Source: Photobacterium sp. GJ3
GTDB taxonomy: Bacteria > Pseudomonadota > Gammaproteobacteria > Enterobacterales > Vibrionaceae
Assembly (NCBI RefSeq): GCF_018199995.1
Contig: NZ_CP073578.1
Location: forward strand, 62,001-126,000
DNA length: 64,000 nt
Reading direction: 5' to 3'
The notes under the pieces are model-generated. The model was not told where the DNA came from. It searched no databases and saw only the letters and a list, made by a program, of their open reading frames with translations. Made by a program: the position numbers and the translations under genes. Positions 1 through 10,441 of the stretch are shown here, one piece after another; positions within the stretch are counted from its first letter, which is position 1; each line of letters opens with the position of its first letter.

Positions 1-483
1 ACACAAAACTTTGTATTGCTGGGGGGTCAGGGTCGCAATCTTGGCCGCCAGCGCATCCATTTCCGGGTTGTCTTCATCTTCACCAATCCCTGGCGGGAAG
101 TAGGGATCGCCGTCCAGAACCTGATTCAGCGCACTGATCAGCGCCCGCATGTCGCTGGATTTCGGAATGAACCCGAAGGCACCATGATGCCGGACCTGAC
201 GGATCACCGACGCTTCTTCGTTGGCAGAAACCACCACTACAGGCAGTTCAGGATATTGAGCACGGAGCTGGATCAGTCCGGACATTCCATTGGCGCCGGG
301 CATTTTTAAATCCAGCAGCAACAGGTCAACATCCGGTTCTTTCTCAAGCAGTTGTAGGAGCGTTTCAAGGGAATCCGCTTCCAGCAGATTCGCTTTGCTG
401 ACCGCCATATGCACCGATTGAAACAGGGCATTGCGAAACAGCGGGTGGTCATCGGCGATGACAATGGTGTACTGAGCGTCCAT
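1..483 (-). CDS. NarL/FixJ-family response regulator (C-terminus beyond window)
   Basis: The reading frame starts with ATG at 483 and runs off the window at base 1, giving 161 residues. Residues 5-115 form a receiver domain: acidic pair D11-D12, phospho-acceptor D58 in the motif LLLLDLKMPG, and the conserved K108 in FIPKS. The last visible residues (LTPQQYKVL) are the start of a LuxR-type helix-turn-helix, so this is a DNA-binding transcriptional regulator. No sensor kinase is visible. It lies downstream of dsbD on the same strand. In Vibrio cholerae the regulator next to dsbD is, from memory, CrbR, which controls acetyl-CoA synthetase; orthology here is a guess. Confidence 0.9.
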   Translation of the reverse strand, partial: MDAQYTIVIADDHPLFRNALFQSVHMAVSKANLLEADSLETLLQLLEKEPDVDLLLLDLKMPGANGMSGLIQLRAQYPELPVVVVSANEEASVIRQVRHHGAFGFIPKSSDMRALISALNQVLDGDPYFPPGIGEDEDNPEMDALAAKIATLTPQQYKVLC

Positions 484-543
484 GGCATTCGTAGTCTAGT
501 TTTTGTTAACGCTAGCATTGCTCAAATGTCAGATCAATTTGTT

Positions 544-592
544 CCCCCTCAAGATACGAAGTGGATCCGGTCCTTGGTGCCACTTGAGGGGG
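544..592. repeat. Perfect 10-bp inverted repeat between dsbD and the response regulator
   Basis: Arms CCCCCTCAAG (544-553) and CTTGAGGGGG (583-592) are perfectly complementary, with 29 bases between them that hold a second inner pair (AAGTGG 559-564, CCACTT 580-585). No T-run follows on either strand, so a standard intrinsic terminator is not clear. It could fold in the dsbD 3' transcript or in the leader of the response regulator, or be an operator. Confidence 0.45.
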
Positions 593-619
593 AGTTTATA
601 CCGACAGCGTATGCTCAGA

Positions 620-2479
620 TCAGGGTTGAGCAATCAACTGGTTTGCCTTGAGGTGATCGAGGAAAGGTGCGGCCTCCACAAATCCGGTCAGGCGTGCTTT
701 CGGGGCCTGCTCACCGTCGGCATGCCAGAAATCCAGTGTCGGTAGCCCCAGCACGTTCATTTTTTGCAGCAGCTTGATGTCGTCCGGTGTACTTTGGGTG
801 ACATCAGCCTGCAGCAGGACAAAGCGCTGCAGCTGCGGGGCAACTGACGCATCGTGGAAGGTATATTTATCAAATTCCTTACAGGCGACGCACCAGTCGG
901 CATAGAAATCCAGCATCACAGGTTTTCCTTCAGCTTTCGCCTGAGCCAGCGCAGCATCCAGTTCCGCCATATCAGCAACCCGCTGGAAGGTGATGTCCGG
1001 GACGGGAGTTGTGACCGTCTGAGAGCCGGACGTCTGGAACACGGCCTGGTAGATCGGCAGCAGCGATCCGAGCAGACCGACAATGGCTACGATGCCCACC
1101 AGACTGCTGCGCCAGGAATGGCTCAGGCCCTGTTTGACGTGATACAGCCAGCCAAACAGTGCAAGTCCAAACCCGGCCCACAGGAAGGGCATCCATGATT
1201 CAGGCAGAATGCGTTCCAGCAGGAAGAGCGGCACGGCCAGCAGCACAAATCCGAAGAAGGCTTTCACCCGATCCATCCAGGCCCCGGCTTTGGGCAGCAG
1301 GCGGTTGCCGAACATGGCCACCAGAATCAGCGGAATTCCCATCCCGATGGCCAGCGCATAGAGCGCGACCGCACCGGTAAGTAAGTCCCCACTTTGGGCG
1401 ACATAAATCAGTGCGCCGGACAGCGGTGCCGTGGTGCACGGTGAGCAAACCAGACCGGAAATGGCACCCATGGCAAAGACCCCGCCCAACTGGCCGCCTT
1501 TTTGCTGGTTACTGAGCTGATTCAGCCAGGTCTGGACACTGGCGGGCAGTTGCAGGGTATAGGCGCCAAACATCGACAGCGCGAGCAACACGAAGAGTGC
1601 ACTCAGGCCAATCAGCACATACGGATGCTGTAAGGCGGCCTGAAACTGGAGTCCGGCCGAAGCGACCACTAACCCCAGCACGGTGTAAGTCAGTGCCATG
1701 CCCTGGACATAAGTGAATGCGAGGGTAAAGGTCCGGCTGGTGCTGAGCTGGCCGCGTCCGAGGACGATGCCAGTCAGAATCGGGTACATCGGCAGGACAC
1801 ACGGGGTGAAGGCCAGCCCGATGCCCAGCGCCAGAAAGAGCAACGGCGTCCACCACTGTTCTGCCAGTTCACTGGCCAGCTGATCCTGCCGGGACTGCGG
1901 GGCAGCGGTGTCCGGACGAGATTGAGTGTCGTTTGCCGGGTTTGTTGCAGTAGCGGCTTCAGCCGCAGGGAGGATCAGGTTTGCTTTGACCGGCTCATGA
2001 CTGCCGGGCGGTGTGCCTGTAACGGCAAACAGCGGGACTTCACGGGTTTCCGGCGGGTAGCAGAATCCGGCTTTGGCGCAGCCCTGATAGCGGACGGTCA
2101 GCGTAGCCTTGTCTCCGGCCTGTTTGATCGGAACATTCAGCGCCATAGACGCCGGATAAATATTGACCTCGCCAAAGAACTCATCCTTGTAAGGCGTTCC
2201 GGCTGGCAGGTGAATCTCACCGACCACAGCGTCCTGAGTGGTGACTGAAAACTGATGCTGGTACAGGTAATAGCCGGGCTTGACCTGCCAGTCCAGCACC
2301 AGTTGATCACCACGTTGATCAAAGTTGAATGCAAACGCCTGATCCACAGGGACAAAGCTGTTCTGGCTCGCATTGTCAGTCAGGCCCGGCAGAGAAAACT
2401 CGGCCCGCAACGGCAGGCTGAGCAGCAGGCACGCAAAGACAAACAAACGTGAGATGGGCAAATGTCGCAATATCGTCAT
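620..2479 (-). CDS. dsbD: Thiol:disulfide interchange protein DsbD
   Basis: Inner-membrane reductant importer that passes electrons from cytoplasmic thioredoxin to periplasmic DsbC, DsbG and CcmG. The 619-residue product has a signal peptide (about 1-27), a periplasmic N-terminal domain with the redox pair C134/C140 (GCAKAGFC), an eight-helix membrane domain with its two cysteines in TPCVLPMYP and [12 protein letters not shown], and a C-terminal thioredoxin domain with CVAC at 530-533. All three redox pairs are intact. ATG at 2479 is preferred to the TTG one codon upstream. The gene follows dcuA on the same strand with about 130 bp between; the cutA gene usually found there in relatives is absent. 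Confidence 0.96.
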   Translation of the reverse strand: MTILRHLPISRLFVFACLLLSLPLRAEFSLPGLTDNASQNSFVPVDQAFAFNFDQRGDQLVLDWQVKPGYYLYQHQFSVTTQDAVVGEIHLPAGTPYKDEFFGEVNIYPASMALNVPIKQAGDKATLTVRYQGCAKAGFCYPPETREVPLFAVTGTPPGSHEPVKANLILPAAEAATATNPANDTQSRPDTAAPQSRQDQLASELAEQWWTPLLFLALGIGLAFTPCVLPMYPILTGIVLGRGQLSTSRTFTLAFTYVQGMALTYTVLGLVVASAGLQFQAALQHPYVLIGLSALFVLLALSMFGAYTLQLPASVQTWLNQLSNQQKGGQLGGVFAMGAISGLVCSPCTTAPLSGALIYVAQSGDLLTGAVALYALAIGMGIPLILVAMFGNRLLPKAGAWMDRVKAFFGFVLLAVPLFLLERILPESWMPFLWAGFGLALFGWLYHVKQGLSHSWRSSLVGIVAIVGLLGSLLPIYQAVFQTSGSQTVTTPVPDITFQRVADMAELDAALAQAKAEGKPVMLDFYADWCVACKEFDKYTFHDASVAPQLQRFVLLQADVTQSTPDDIKLLQKMNVLGLPTLDFWHADGEQAPKARLTGFVEAAPFLDHLKANQLIAQP

Positions 2480-2607
2480 CAATTTCGGCTCGTAACAGTA
2501 AGGGGCTGGCCGCCTGAAAGCGGACTGCTTTTCAGACGACTATACCTGATTGCTCTATGCCTGTCAGACCGGGGAAACGCGTCAGAGTTTCATATCGGTG
2601 TTTTCCT

Positions 2608-3909
2608 TCACGCAATCATGGGACCGAACACAAAACCGAGTGCGACAGAGGCGGCAATCGTGGTCACGCCGGGCAGGAAGAAGGGATGGTTAAACACCAG
2701 ATTGCCAATCCGGGTCGAACCGGTGTCATCCATCTCCACCGCTGCCAGCAGGGTCGGATAAGTGGGCAACACAAAGAGCGCGCTGACCGCTGCAAAGGAG
2801 GCAATGGCAGTCAGGGGTGAGACGCCGATGGCCAGCGCAGCGGGCATCAGGGCCGTGGTGGTTGCGCCCTGGGAGTAGAGCAGCATGGAGGCAAAGAACA
2901 GTGTGACTGCCAGCATCCACGGATACTGAGCCAGCAGTTCTCCGGCAACGCCTTTGATTTCATCAATATGGCTGGCGACAAAAGTATCCCCCAGCCAGGC
3001 GACCCCTAACACGCACACACAGGCGCTCATCCCGGATTTAAAGGTCGCGGCATTGGCGATCTGACTCGCATCAATCTTGGTGAGCAGCACAATCGCCATG
3101 GCCGCTGTCAGCATGAAGACCATGATGGCATCGTTCCGGCCCATTGCCGGATCAGGGATCAGGCCGACGGCGTCGGACACCAGCGTGGCATAAATCACGA
3201 CGGCAGCGATGGCCGTGAGAAAAATAAAGGTGGCCGGTTTGGCACTGGCCGGAATCTGTCGGGTCTGACTGCCCTGAACGTTCACCAGACCTTTTGCAAG
3301 TCTGTCCTGATAGACCGGATCATCTTTGAGCTCGCATCCTAAAAAACTGGCGATCATCGCTCCGACCATACAGGCCAGAAACGTACTCGGAATACAGATG
3401 GCCAGTAACGTCAGATAACTGATCCCCAAAGGTTCCAGCAACCCGGAAAAGAACACCAGTGCGGCGGAAATGGGGGAGGCGGTGATGGCAATCTGAGAGG
3501 CAATCACTGCGATCGACAGCGGGCGGGACGGCCGGATCCCTTGTTCTTTCGCGACTTCAGCGATGACGGGCAGGGTCGAGAACGCGGTGTGCCCGGTACC
3601 CGCCAGCAGTGTCATGCCGTAAGTCACCATCGGAGCATAGAAGGTGATGCGTTTGGGATGTTTGCGTAAAAAGCATTCCGCCAGATGCACCAGCCAGTCC
3701 ATGCCCCCGGCCACTTGCATGGCAGCGATGGCGGTGATGACTGACATGATGATCAAAATGACATCAACCGGAATGTGCCCGGCGGGCAGGCCCAGTCCGA
3801 GCGACAGCACCAGAACACCGGCGCCACCGGCGAATCCGATGCCGATCCCGCCGATCCGCGCGCCGAGAAAAATAAAAGCCAGTACAACGAACAGTTCAAT
3901 TCCAATCAT
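2608..3909 (-). CDS. dcuA: Anaerobic C4-dicarboxylate transporter DcuA
   Basis: Inner-membrane antiporter for fumarate, aspartate, malate and succinate, supporting fumarate respiration and aspartate uptake. The protein is hydrophobic throughout and carries the family stretch FLGARIGGIGIGFAGG near the N-terminus, PVIAEVAKEQGIRPSRPLS and IAITASPISAA. This resembles E. coli DcuA more than DcuB. The ATG at 3909 gives 433 residues, the same as E. coli DcuA, and has a GGGG ribosome site about 9 bases upstream; the longer frame to 3951 would start with TTG inside the upstream region. In enterics aspA usually precedes it; here no aspA is present and fxsA follows divergently. Confidence 0.94.
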   Translation of the reverse strand: MIGIELFVVLAFIFLGARIGGIGIGFAGGAGVLVLSLGLGLPAGHIPVDVILIIMSVITAIAAMQVAGGMDWLVHLAECFLRKHPKRITFYAPMVTYGMTLLAGTGHTAFSTLPVIAEVAKEQGIRPSRPLSIAVIASQIAITASPISAALVFFSGLLEPLGISYLTLLAICIPSTFLACMVGAMIASFLGCELKDDPVYQDRLAKGLVNVQGSQTRQIPASAKPATFIFLTAIAAVVIYATLVSDAVGLIPDPAMGRNDAIMVFMLTAAMAIVLLTKIDASQIANAATFKSGMSACVCVLGVAWLGDTFVASHIDEIKGVAGELLAQYPWMLAVTLFFASMLLYSQGATTTALMPAALAIGVSPLTAIASFAAVSALFVLPTYPTLLAAVEMDDTGSTRIGNLVFNHPFFLPGVTTIAASVALGFVFGPMIA

Positions 3910-4323
3910 GACAACCAACCCCTGCGGTGATGTGATACCAATCGCAGTCAATCACTGGTCATCCTCGCTTGTTCAAATGTTCGATCACTGCGTTAGATTT
4001 TTTGATTGTAGAATGACTACTTATCTAAAAAATCTGCCTTGTTCTCAAACATTTTTCCTGCGTTATTTCTGAACATTGACTGACTTTGATTGGTATGATT
4101 GAAACCGGGTATTCTCAACGGCTCCTTGTCGGAATCGGTTTCAGTGCAATACTTCTTCACAAATTATCGCGTTCACGATATCACCAAATTCAGGCCGGGA
4201 AATTGATTCAGAAAGGTGATCCGGTTAAAAGGCTCCGGTGCTATGGTTGAAAATCAGGGGAATCGCGCCATCGTACCCCCTGACTGATTTGATTTATTTT
4301 CCTGCCTGACAAAAGGGGTGTTT
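3910..4323. other. Divergent intergenic region between dcuA and fxsA
   Basis: About 410 bases with no credible gene. It must hold the promoters for dcuA (leftward) and fxsA (rightward). I looked for CRP and FNR sites: TGTGA-N6-TCGCA at 3931-3946 is close to a CRP site but lies only 22-37 bases before the dcuA start codon, too near to be a standard activator site. No aspA remnant is recognisable. Confidence 0.6.
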
Positions 4324-4854
4324 GTGTTTCCTGTTCTCTTGTTGCTGTTTATTCTGGTCCCCGTGATTGAAATTGCCCTCTTTATTCAGGTTGGCGGTGT
4401 GCTGGGATTGTGGACCACCTTATTTCTGGTGCTGCTCACAGCCATCGTCGGCGCATCACTGGTCCGCAGCCAGGGCATTGCGACTCTGATGTCGGTGCAG
4501 GATCGGCTCAATCGCGGTGAGTTACCTGCCCAGCAGATTCTGGAAGGTGTCATGCTGGCGGTGGCTGGTGTTTTGCTGCTGACGCCGGGATTTATGACGG
4601 ATGCCATGGGGTTGGTCGTATTGCTGCCCGCACCCCGTGCAGCGCTGGCCAAATACCTGATGACCAAAGTGAAAGTGCAGAGCATGCATCAGGGCGGCTT
4701 TGGCGGCGGTTTTGGTTCACAGGGACCGTTTTCTCAGCGCGGTCCGTTTGAACGGGATGAGAACGGAGATATCTTTGACGGCGAGTATGAACGCAAAGAC
4801 GAAAAAGAGAAAAAAGACAAATCAGACGACGATGATCAGCATCGTCTGCACTGA
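4324..4854 (+). CDS. fxsA: FxsA family membrane protein
   Basis: Small inner-membrane protein; in E. coli overproduction of FxsA relieves exclusion of phage T7 by the F plasmid, and its normal role is unknown. The 176-residue product has hydrophobic segments at about 1-22, 23-45 and 75-95 with the family signature LLLLTPGFMTD, a Gly/Phe-rich linker, and an acidic/lysine-rich cytoplasmic tail ending in DGEYERKDEKEKKDK. I prefer GTG at 4324 because AAGGGG at 4313-4318 sits five bases before it; GTG at 4318 overlaps that site. The tail DGEY-RKD also occurs in E. coli FxsA. Its position near groESL matches E. coli. Confidence 0.9.
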   Translation: MFPVLLLLFILVPVIEIALFIQVGGVLGLWTTLFLVLLTAIVGASLVRSQGIATLMSVQDRLNRGELPAQQILEGVMLAVAGVLLLTPGFMTDAMGLVVLLPAPRAALAKYLMTKVKVQSMHQGGFGGGFGSQGPFSQRGPFERDENGDIFDGEYERKDEKEKKDKSDDDDQHRLH

Positions 4855-4878
4855 GTGTTGAATCATCCGACCTTGATG

Positions 4879-4902
4879 CCCTTTTCTTGAGCATGAAAAG
4901 GG
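4879..4902. terminator. Hairpin between convergent fxsA and MATE gene
   Basis: Arms CCCTTTTC (4879-4886) and GAAAAGGG (4895-4902) form a perfect 8-bp stem with an 8-base loop, located between two convergent genes. It probably acts as a bidirectional terminator, although the flanking T-run is part of the stem. Confidence 0.5.
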
Positions 4903-4905
4903 TTG

Positions 4906-6297
4906 TCAGCGTGAGATGGACGACGAATCTGCTGCTTGCGACTCTGTGACTTTGATATGCTTGCGTCGCAATTGTCTCGCATACACCAAGGCTGCCAGGC
5001 CACACAGCACATTCGCGACGGCAATGCCGGTAAACAGCCCTTCAGTACCATTGAGTTGTCCGCCAATCCATGCTGCGGGCAGCAGCAGACCAAACAGGCG
5101 GATCAGGTTCCACAGCAATGCCTGAAATGACAGGTGCAGGGCATTCAGCGCATTGATTAACTGCATACAAACGGCCAGTAAGCCATAACTGGCTGGCACC
5201 AGGATCAGGTAATGCCACAGCTGCGTCTGGACGGCTTCATCCTGACTGAACATGGCGGAAATCGGCCAGCTGAGCGGCACCATCATGATGAAGACCAGTA
5301 ACTGAAAGCCGATGGCAAACTTCATGGCAGTAAACAACGCTGTAAACGCCCGCTTGGGCTGCTCTGCACCTAAATTTTGTGCCATGAAGGGCATCAGGGC
5401 TGAGCCCAGAGCAATCATCACCAGCATCAGTAACGATTCAATCCGCATCGCGGCACCATAGGCTGCCACAGACGCCGTGCCTTGTGTTGCCAGCAATGTC
5501 ATGACCAGCGCGTTTGAGAGCGGCGTCAGCGCGTTTGAGAGTCCTGCTGGCGTACCTACGTGCAGAATTTGCCGCCAGTCGGCAAAGATGAGTCGTAAAT
5601 CCGGGGTTGCCAGTAGTTTTTCACGGACAATCAGCACCCGCAGCGACCAGACCAGCGCGACTGCCCAACTGACCCCACTTGAAATGGCTGCGCCTTGTAC
5701 GCCCAATTCAGGAAACGGGCCGAGGCCAAAAATCAACATCGGATCGAGTACCCCATTGATCCCGCCAGCCAGCATCATAATTTTTGCCGGGGTTTTGGCA
5801 TCTCCCGTAGCACGAATGGCACTGTTACCGGCCATTGGGATCACCAGCAACGGGATCGCCAGATACCAGACGTTCATGTATTCGTGAATGATGGGCAGCA
5901 GATTGTCTTCAGCCCCGAGCAGGCGGAACAGCGGGTCAATGGTCAGCAGTCCCAGCGTCGCTGCCGCGACCACCAGCAGCACTGCCAGCAGGAGGCCATG
6001 ACTTGAGACCCGAGCCGCTGCATGCGTGTCACCCCCGCCCAGCAATCGGCCAATACAAGCGGATAAACCCACCCCGACGCCCATGGTGATCGAGTTCAGG
6101 GCAAAAGTGACGGGAAAGGTAAAACTCACGGCAGCCAGTGCCTGAGTGCCCAGCAGCGAGATAAAAAAGGTGTCGACCAGATTGAACATCAGGATCGCGA
6201 CCATGCCGAACACCATGGGAATGGTCAGGCGTCGTAAAACTTCCGGAATCGGATCGGACAACAAACCGTGTTTATCGGGGCGTTCTGCTTGGGTCAT
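4906..6297 (-). CDS. MATE family efflux transporter
   Basis: Predicted Na+- or H+-coupled multidrug/toxin exporter of the inner membrane. The 463 residues fit the family length (about 450) and form twelve hydrophobic segments in two similar halves: N-half PMVFGMVAILMFNLVDTFF-like, with internal FPVTFALNSITMGVGVG, and C-half with ALMPFMAQNLGAEQPKRA, the usual conserved loop. Substrate cannot be read from sequence. ATG at 6297; the gene is divergent from groES and convergent with fxsA, so it is likely its own transcription unit. Confidence 0.9.
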   Translation of the reverse strand: MTQAERPDKHGLLSDPIPEVLRRLTIPMVFGMVAILMFNLVDTFFISLLGTQALAAVSFTFPVTFALNSITMGVGVGLSACIGRLLGGGDTHAAARVSSHGLLLAVLLVVAAATLGLLTIDPLFRLLGAEDNLLPIIHEYMNVWYLAIPLLVIPMAGNSAIRATGDAKTPAKIMMLAGGINGVLDPMLIFGLGPFPELGVQGAAISSGVSWAVALVWSLRVLIVREKLLATPDLRLIFADWRQILHVGTPAGLSNALTPLSNALVMTLLATQGTASVAAYGAAMRIESLLMLVMIALGSALMPFMAQNLGAEQPKRAFTALFTAMKFAIGFQLLVFIMMVPLSWPISAMFSQDEAVQTQLWHYLILVPASYGLLAVCMQLINALNALHLSFQALLWNLIRLFGLLLPAAWIGGQLNGTEGLFTGIAVANVLCGLAALVYARQLRRKHIKVTESQAADSSSISR

Positions 6298-6394
6298 AAG
6301 GCTCTCGCGTACTTCAGTGCCTGCACACCCTAATGCAAAGAATGTGATCCGGCAAAAAATCTGGCAGAAAAAACAAAAAAATTTCGCGACAGGA

Positions 6395-6422
6395 CTTGGG
6401 TTCCAGAAAAACGACCCAACAT
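6395..6422 (+). promoter_or_regulatory. Candidate sigma-32 heat-shock promoter of groESL
   Basis: CTTGGGT at 6395-6401 and CCCAACAT at 6415-6422, 13 bases apart, resemble the sigma-32 elements CTTGAAA and CCCCATNT. The position, about 90 bases upstream of groES, is suitable. No CIRCE inverted repeat is present, consistent with gammaproteobacterial control by sigma-32. Confidence 0.5.
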
Positions 6423-6512
6423 GTCTAGAGAACAGATTTCGCGAGACGGCAAACTCACCGGCTCGCTTTTATATAAACCTATGGATATTACCAAAATCAG
6501 GAGAGACGACCG

Positions 6513-8485
<1,973 letters not shown>

Positions 8486-8512
8486 TCAGCCCCGTCATCT
8501 GTGATGAATTTG

Positions 8513-8539
8513 AAAACCCGCCGCAAGGCGGGTTTTTTT
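8513..8539 (+). terminator. groESL intrinsic terminator
   Basis: AAAACCCGCC, loop GCAA, GGCGGGTTTT followed by further T residues: a GC-rich stem with a poly-T tail 28 bases after the groEL stop. Confidence 0.9.
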
Positions 8540-8764
8540 ATGGGTAATTTTTACATCTCTGATGTTTGTATTTTCAATCTGGCTTGAGGCGCTGAGGGTT
8601 TTATGTTGAGGGGGATGGAGATATACAATTTCTGGCGACTATAAGACCCTCAAGATAAACCTGTTTTTTAAAGCCGTCGTGAGAATTGAATCCGCTGCTC
8701 AATATTTAATTCTTAATTCAACCTCATCTTGATAAAAAATATACTGATTTTATTTGAGGTGTTT

Positions 8765-9205
8765 GTGATTGAAAAATATTTGAATGTTTGGAAGCGTAGT
8801 TTTGATTATCAATCCAGGGCGACTCGTTCGGATGTATTAATTTTCACTTTGATTCATTGGTTTGTGGCTTTGCTTTTGTCACCTTTGTTGACGGTGTTTC
8901 AAGGCAGTTGGATCGTTTTATTCTTTATACCTTTTGTACTGATATTGATGGTTTCCATCGTTCCTTCTTTATCTATGCTGGTGAGAAGGTTTCATGACAT
9001 GAATATGAGTGGAAAGTGGTTGGGTACTTACTTCGTACTGAGTCTGATCCTTTTCTACTTGATGGTTAACCTGATGAAAGAGTTCAGTGTGCTTTCTGGG
9101 TTTGCTTTAGTGCTCTTTGTGATACTGCAATTCCCCCTATCAATATTTATTTTCTTGTCGCCTGAACATTTTGAAAATCGATATGGGAAAGACCCAAGGG
9201 GATAA
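8765..9205 (+). CDS. DUF805 family membrane protein
   Basis: Unknown function. The 146-residue product shows the DUF805 plan: an N-terminal YLNVWKRSFDYQSRATRSD segment, about four hydrophobic helices, the conserved RRFHDMNMSGKW between helices two and three, and the end motif NRYGKDP. GTG at 8765 is preferred because GAGG lies just upstream and family members begin close to the YLNVWK motif; the frame extends to a TTG at 8729 without support. The gene and its surroundings are more AT-rich than the neighbours, which suggests acquisition or relaxed turnover in this patch. Confidence 0.8.
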   Translation: MIEKYLNVWKRSFDYQSRATRSDVLIFTLIHWFVALLLSPLLTVFQGSWIVLFFIPFVLILMVSIVPSLSMLVRRFHDMNMSGKWLGTYFVLSLILFYLMVNLMKEFSVLSGFALVLFVILQFPLSIFIFLSPEHFENRYGKDPRG

Positions 9206-9569
9206 TCAATCAAACACTTTCTGCTGTTTCCTGAGACAATCATAGAAGTTACCGCGACGAAGTCCTCTACTCCTATAGCTGGGTGTCATGGTTACAGGTA
9301 GTTCTCAGCGATGAAAGGTGACATGTCATGTATCACGCCTGATAGCTTGTCACCCCAAATATAGCAAGGCATCCAGCGTTGTACGGGGGGGGCTGTGAAG
9401 GAAGTCTGTTTTGTATTGTGGAGATTCCTTCTATTTTCTGAAATTTATTTGTATATCAGTAATTATTATTCTTACAGGGTTTGAGTTTTCAATATTTTCA
9501 TGTGTACCAAGCGGTTCCATTTCAATGAAGATTCCTCATTGAAATTATTTTCACAAGTGGGGATCTTCC
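9206..9569. other. Intergenic region, AT-rich
   Basis: About 360 bases without a gene. It contains the perfect 10-bp palindrome TGACATGTCA at 9319-9328, and the outer pair GGTGACA (9317-9323) and TGTCACC (about 9348-9354). A run of G residues occurs near 9388. The last part should hold the promoter of the next gene. I cannot assign any of it. Confidence 0.4.
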
Positions 9570-10190
9570 ATGTTCATGAAGACGATGTTTGGTACAGCGA
9601 TGAAGAGAAAATTCATGCCTTTGATGGCTTTCAGCGGTTTTTGCATGACCGGAACTGCGTACGCCAGTGATTCTGAACAGGCATTTATCGAACAATACCA
9701 CCTGGATGCTCAGATACATCAGGTACCAGGAAATGAAATGCTTTCTGATGATCGTCTGAGTGAAATGTTTCAGGCGCAGGCCAGAAGTTTGAAGATCTGC
9801 CGGGGAGATTTTATTCCAGCGGGGTATGTGATCACCAGTACGACGGTAGACTTCAACTGCGGTAGCTGGCAGCACAGTGATAATGCTTACATTCTTTCAT
9901 TGGCACCGACAGATGGATCAACGTTCAAAACTTGTGCGGGCTACCACAGCCGTGTCTATGACGGTTTCGTGATTATCGCGAATATTTATAACCCGGCCTG
10001 TAATTTTGGTTCCGGCAATTCCGTGAACGGAAGTACACAAGTCTATGCAGATAAATACCGATCCAGATTTACCGTCTGTGCGAATTCTCCGATTCCCAGT
10101 AACTACACCCTTGGCAGACATCACTTCTCGATCAATTGTCGGGTCGGTTCTAGCATGAGCAACAATGCTTATGAAATTACCCGAAATTAA
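9570..10190 (+). CDS. Predicted secreted protein with three cysteine-pair repeats
   Basis: I do not recognise the family. The 206 residues begin with a Sec signal peptide; the likely cut is after AYA at residue 32. An internal ATG at 9600 (MKRKFMPLMA) would give a more usual signal length. The mature part has three repeats, each with two cysteines 20-22 residues apart: C77/C97, C122/C144, C170/C190. The first and third share the pattern C-x3-9-P-x2-Y, a hydrophobic strand, then C and NAY-I near the end (NAYILS, NAYEIT). Even cysteine number and export suggest disulfide-linked small beta modules. It may be periplasmic or released. A hairpin follows the gene. Confidence 0.7.
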   Translation: MFMKTMFGTAMKRKFMPLMAFSGFCMTGTAYASDSEQAFIEQYHLDAQIHQVPGNEMLSDDRLSEMFQAQARSLKICRGDFIPAGYVITSTTVDFNCGSWQHSDNAYILSLAPTDGSTFKTCAGYHSRVYDGFVIIANIYNPACNFGSGNSVNGSTQVYADKYRSRFTVCANSPIPSNYTLGRHHFSINCRVGSSMSNNAYEITRN

Positions 10191-10214
10191 TGCAGTTCGA
10201 CACTGAAATGCTCG

Positions 10215-10238
10215 AAGCCCGCAGCTTGCTGCGGGCTT
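10215..10238 (+). terminator. Hairpin after the secreted-protein gene
   Basis: AAGCCCGCA (10215-10223) and TGCGGGCTT (10230-10238) form a 9-bp GC-rich stem with a 6-base loop, 25 bases after the stop. The T-run is weak (TTGATTGATTCTT). Confidence 0.55.
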
Positions 10239-10384
10239 GATTGATTCTTGAAGGCAAAACAAGAACGACCCTTGCAAAAAATCGATAATACCCTCCAATT
10301 CTTTGCAATTTTTATCCTGCGGCTTTCCCCCTAAGATGATTCCTGAGCTGAACGAACAGCATGCACTGCCTGGCCAGGCTTTTG

Positions 10385-10424
10385 AATTTGATGCACTGAA
10401 CCTGAATTTGATGCACTGAACCTG
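10385..10424. repeat. Tandem 20-bp duplication upstream of the DsbA-like gene
   Basis: The unit AATTTGATGCACTGAACCTG occurs twice without a gap (10385-10404, 10405-10424), followed by a partial third (AATTG). It ends four bases before the GAGGA ribosome site of the next gene, so it lies in the leader or promoter region. Looks like recent slippage. Confidence 0.85.
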
Positions 10425-10441
10425 AATTGAGGAAATGATTG

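Noticed and set aside
3931..3946. CRP-like site TGTGA-N6-TCGCA upstream of dcuA
   Set aside because: One mismatch and only 22-37 bases before the start codon, so it would cover the leader rather than an activating position.
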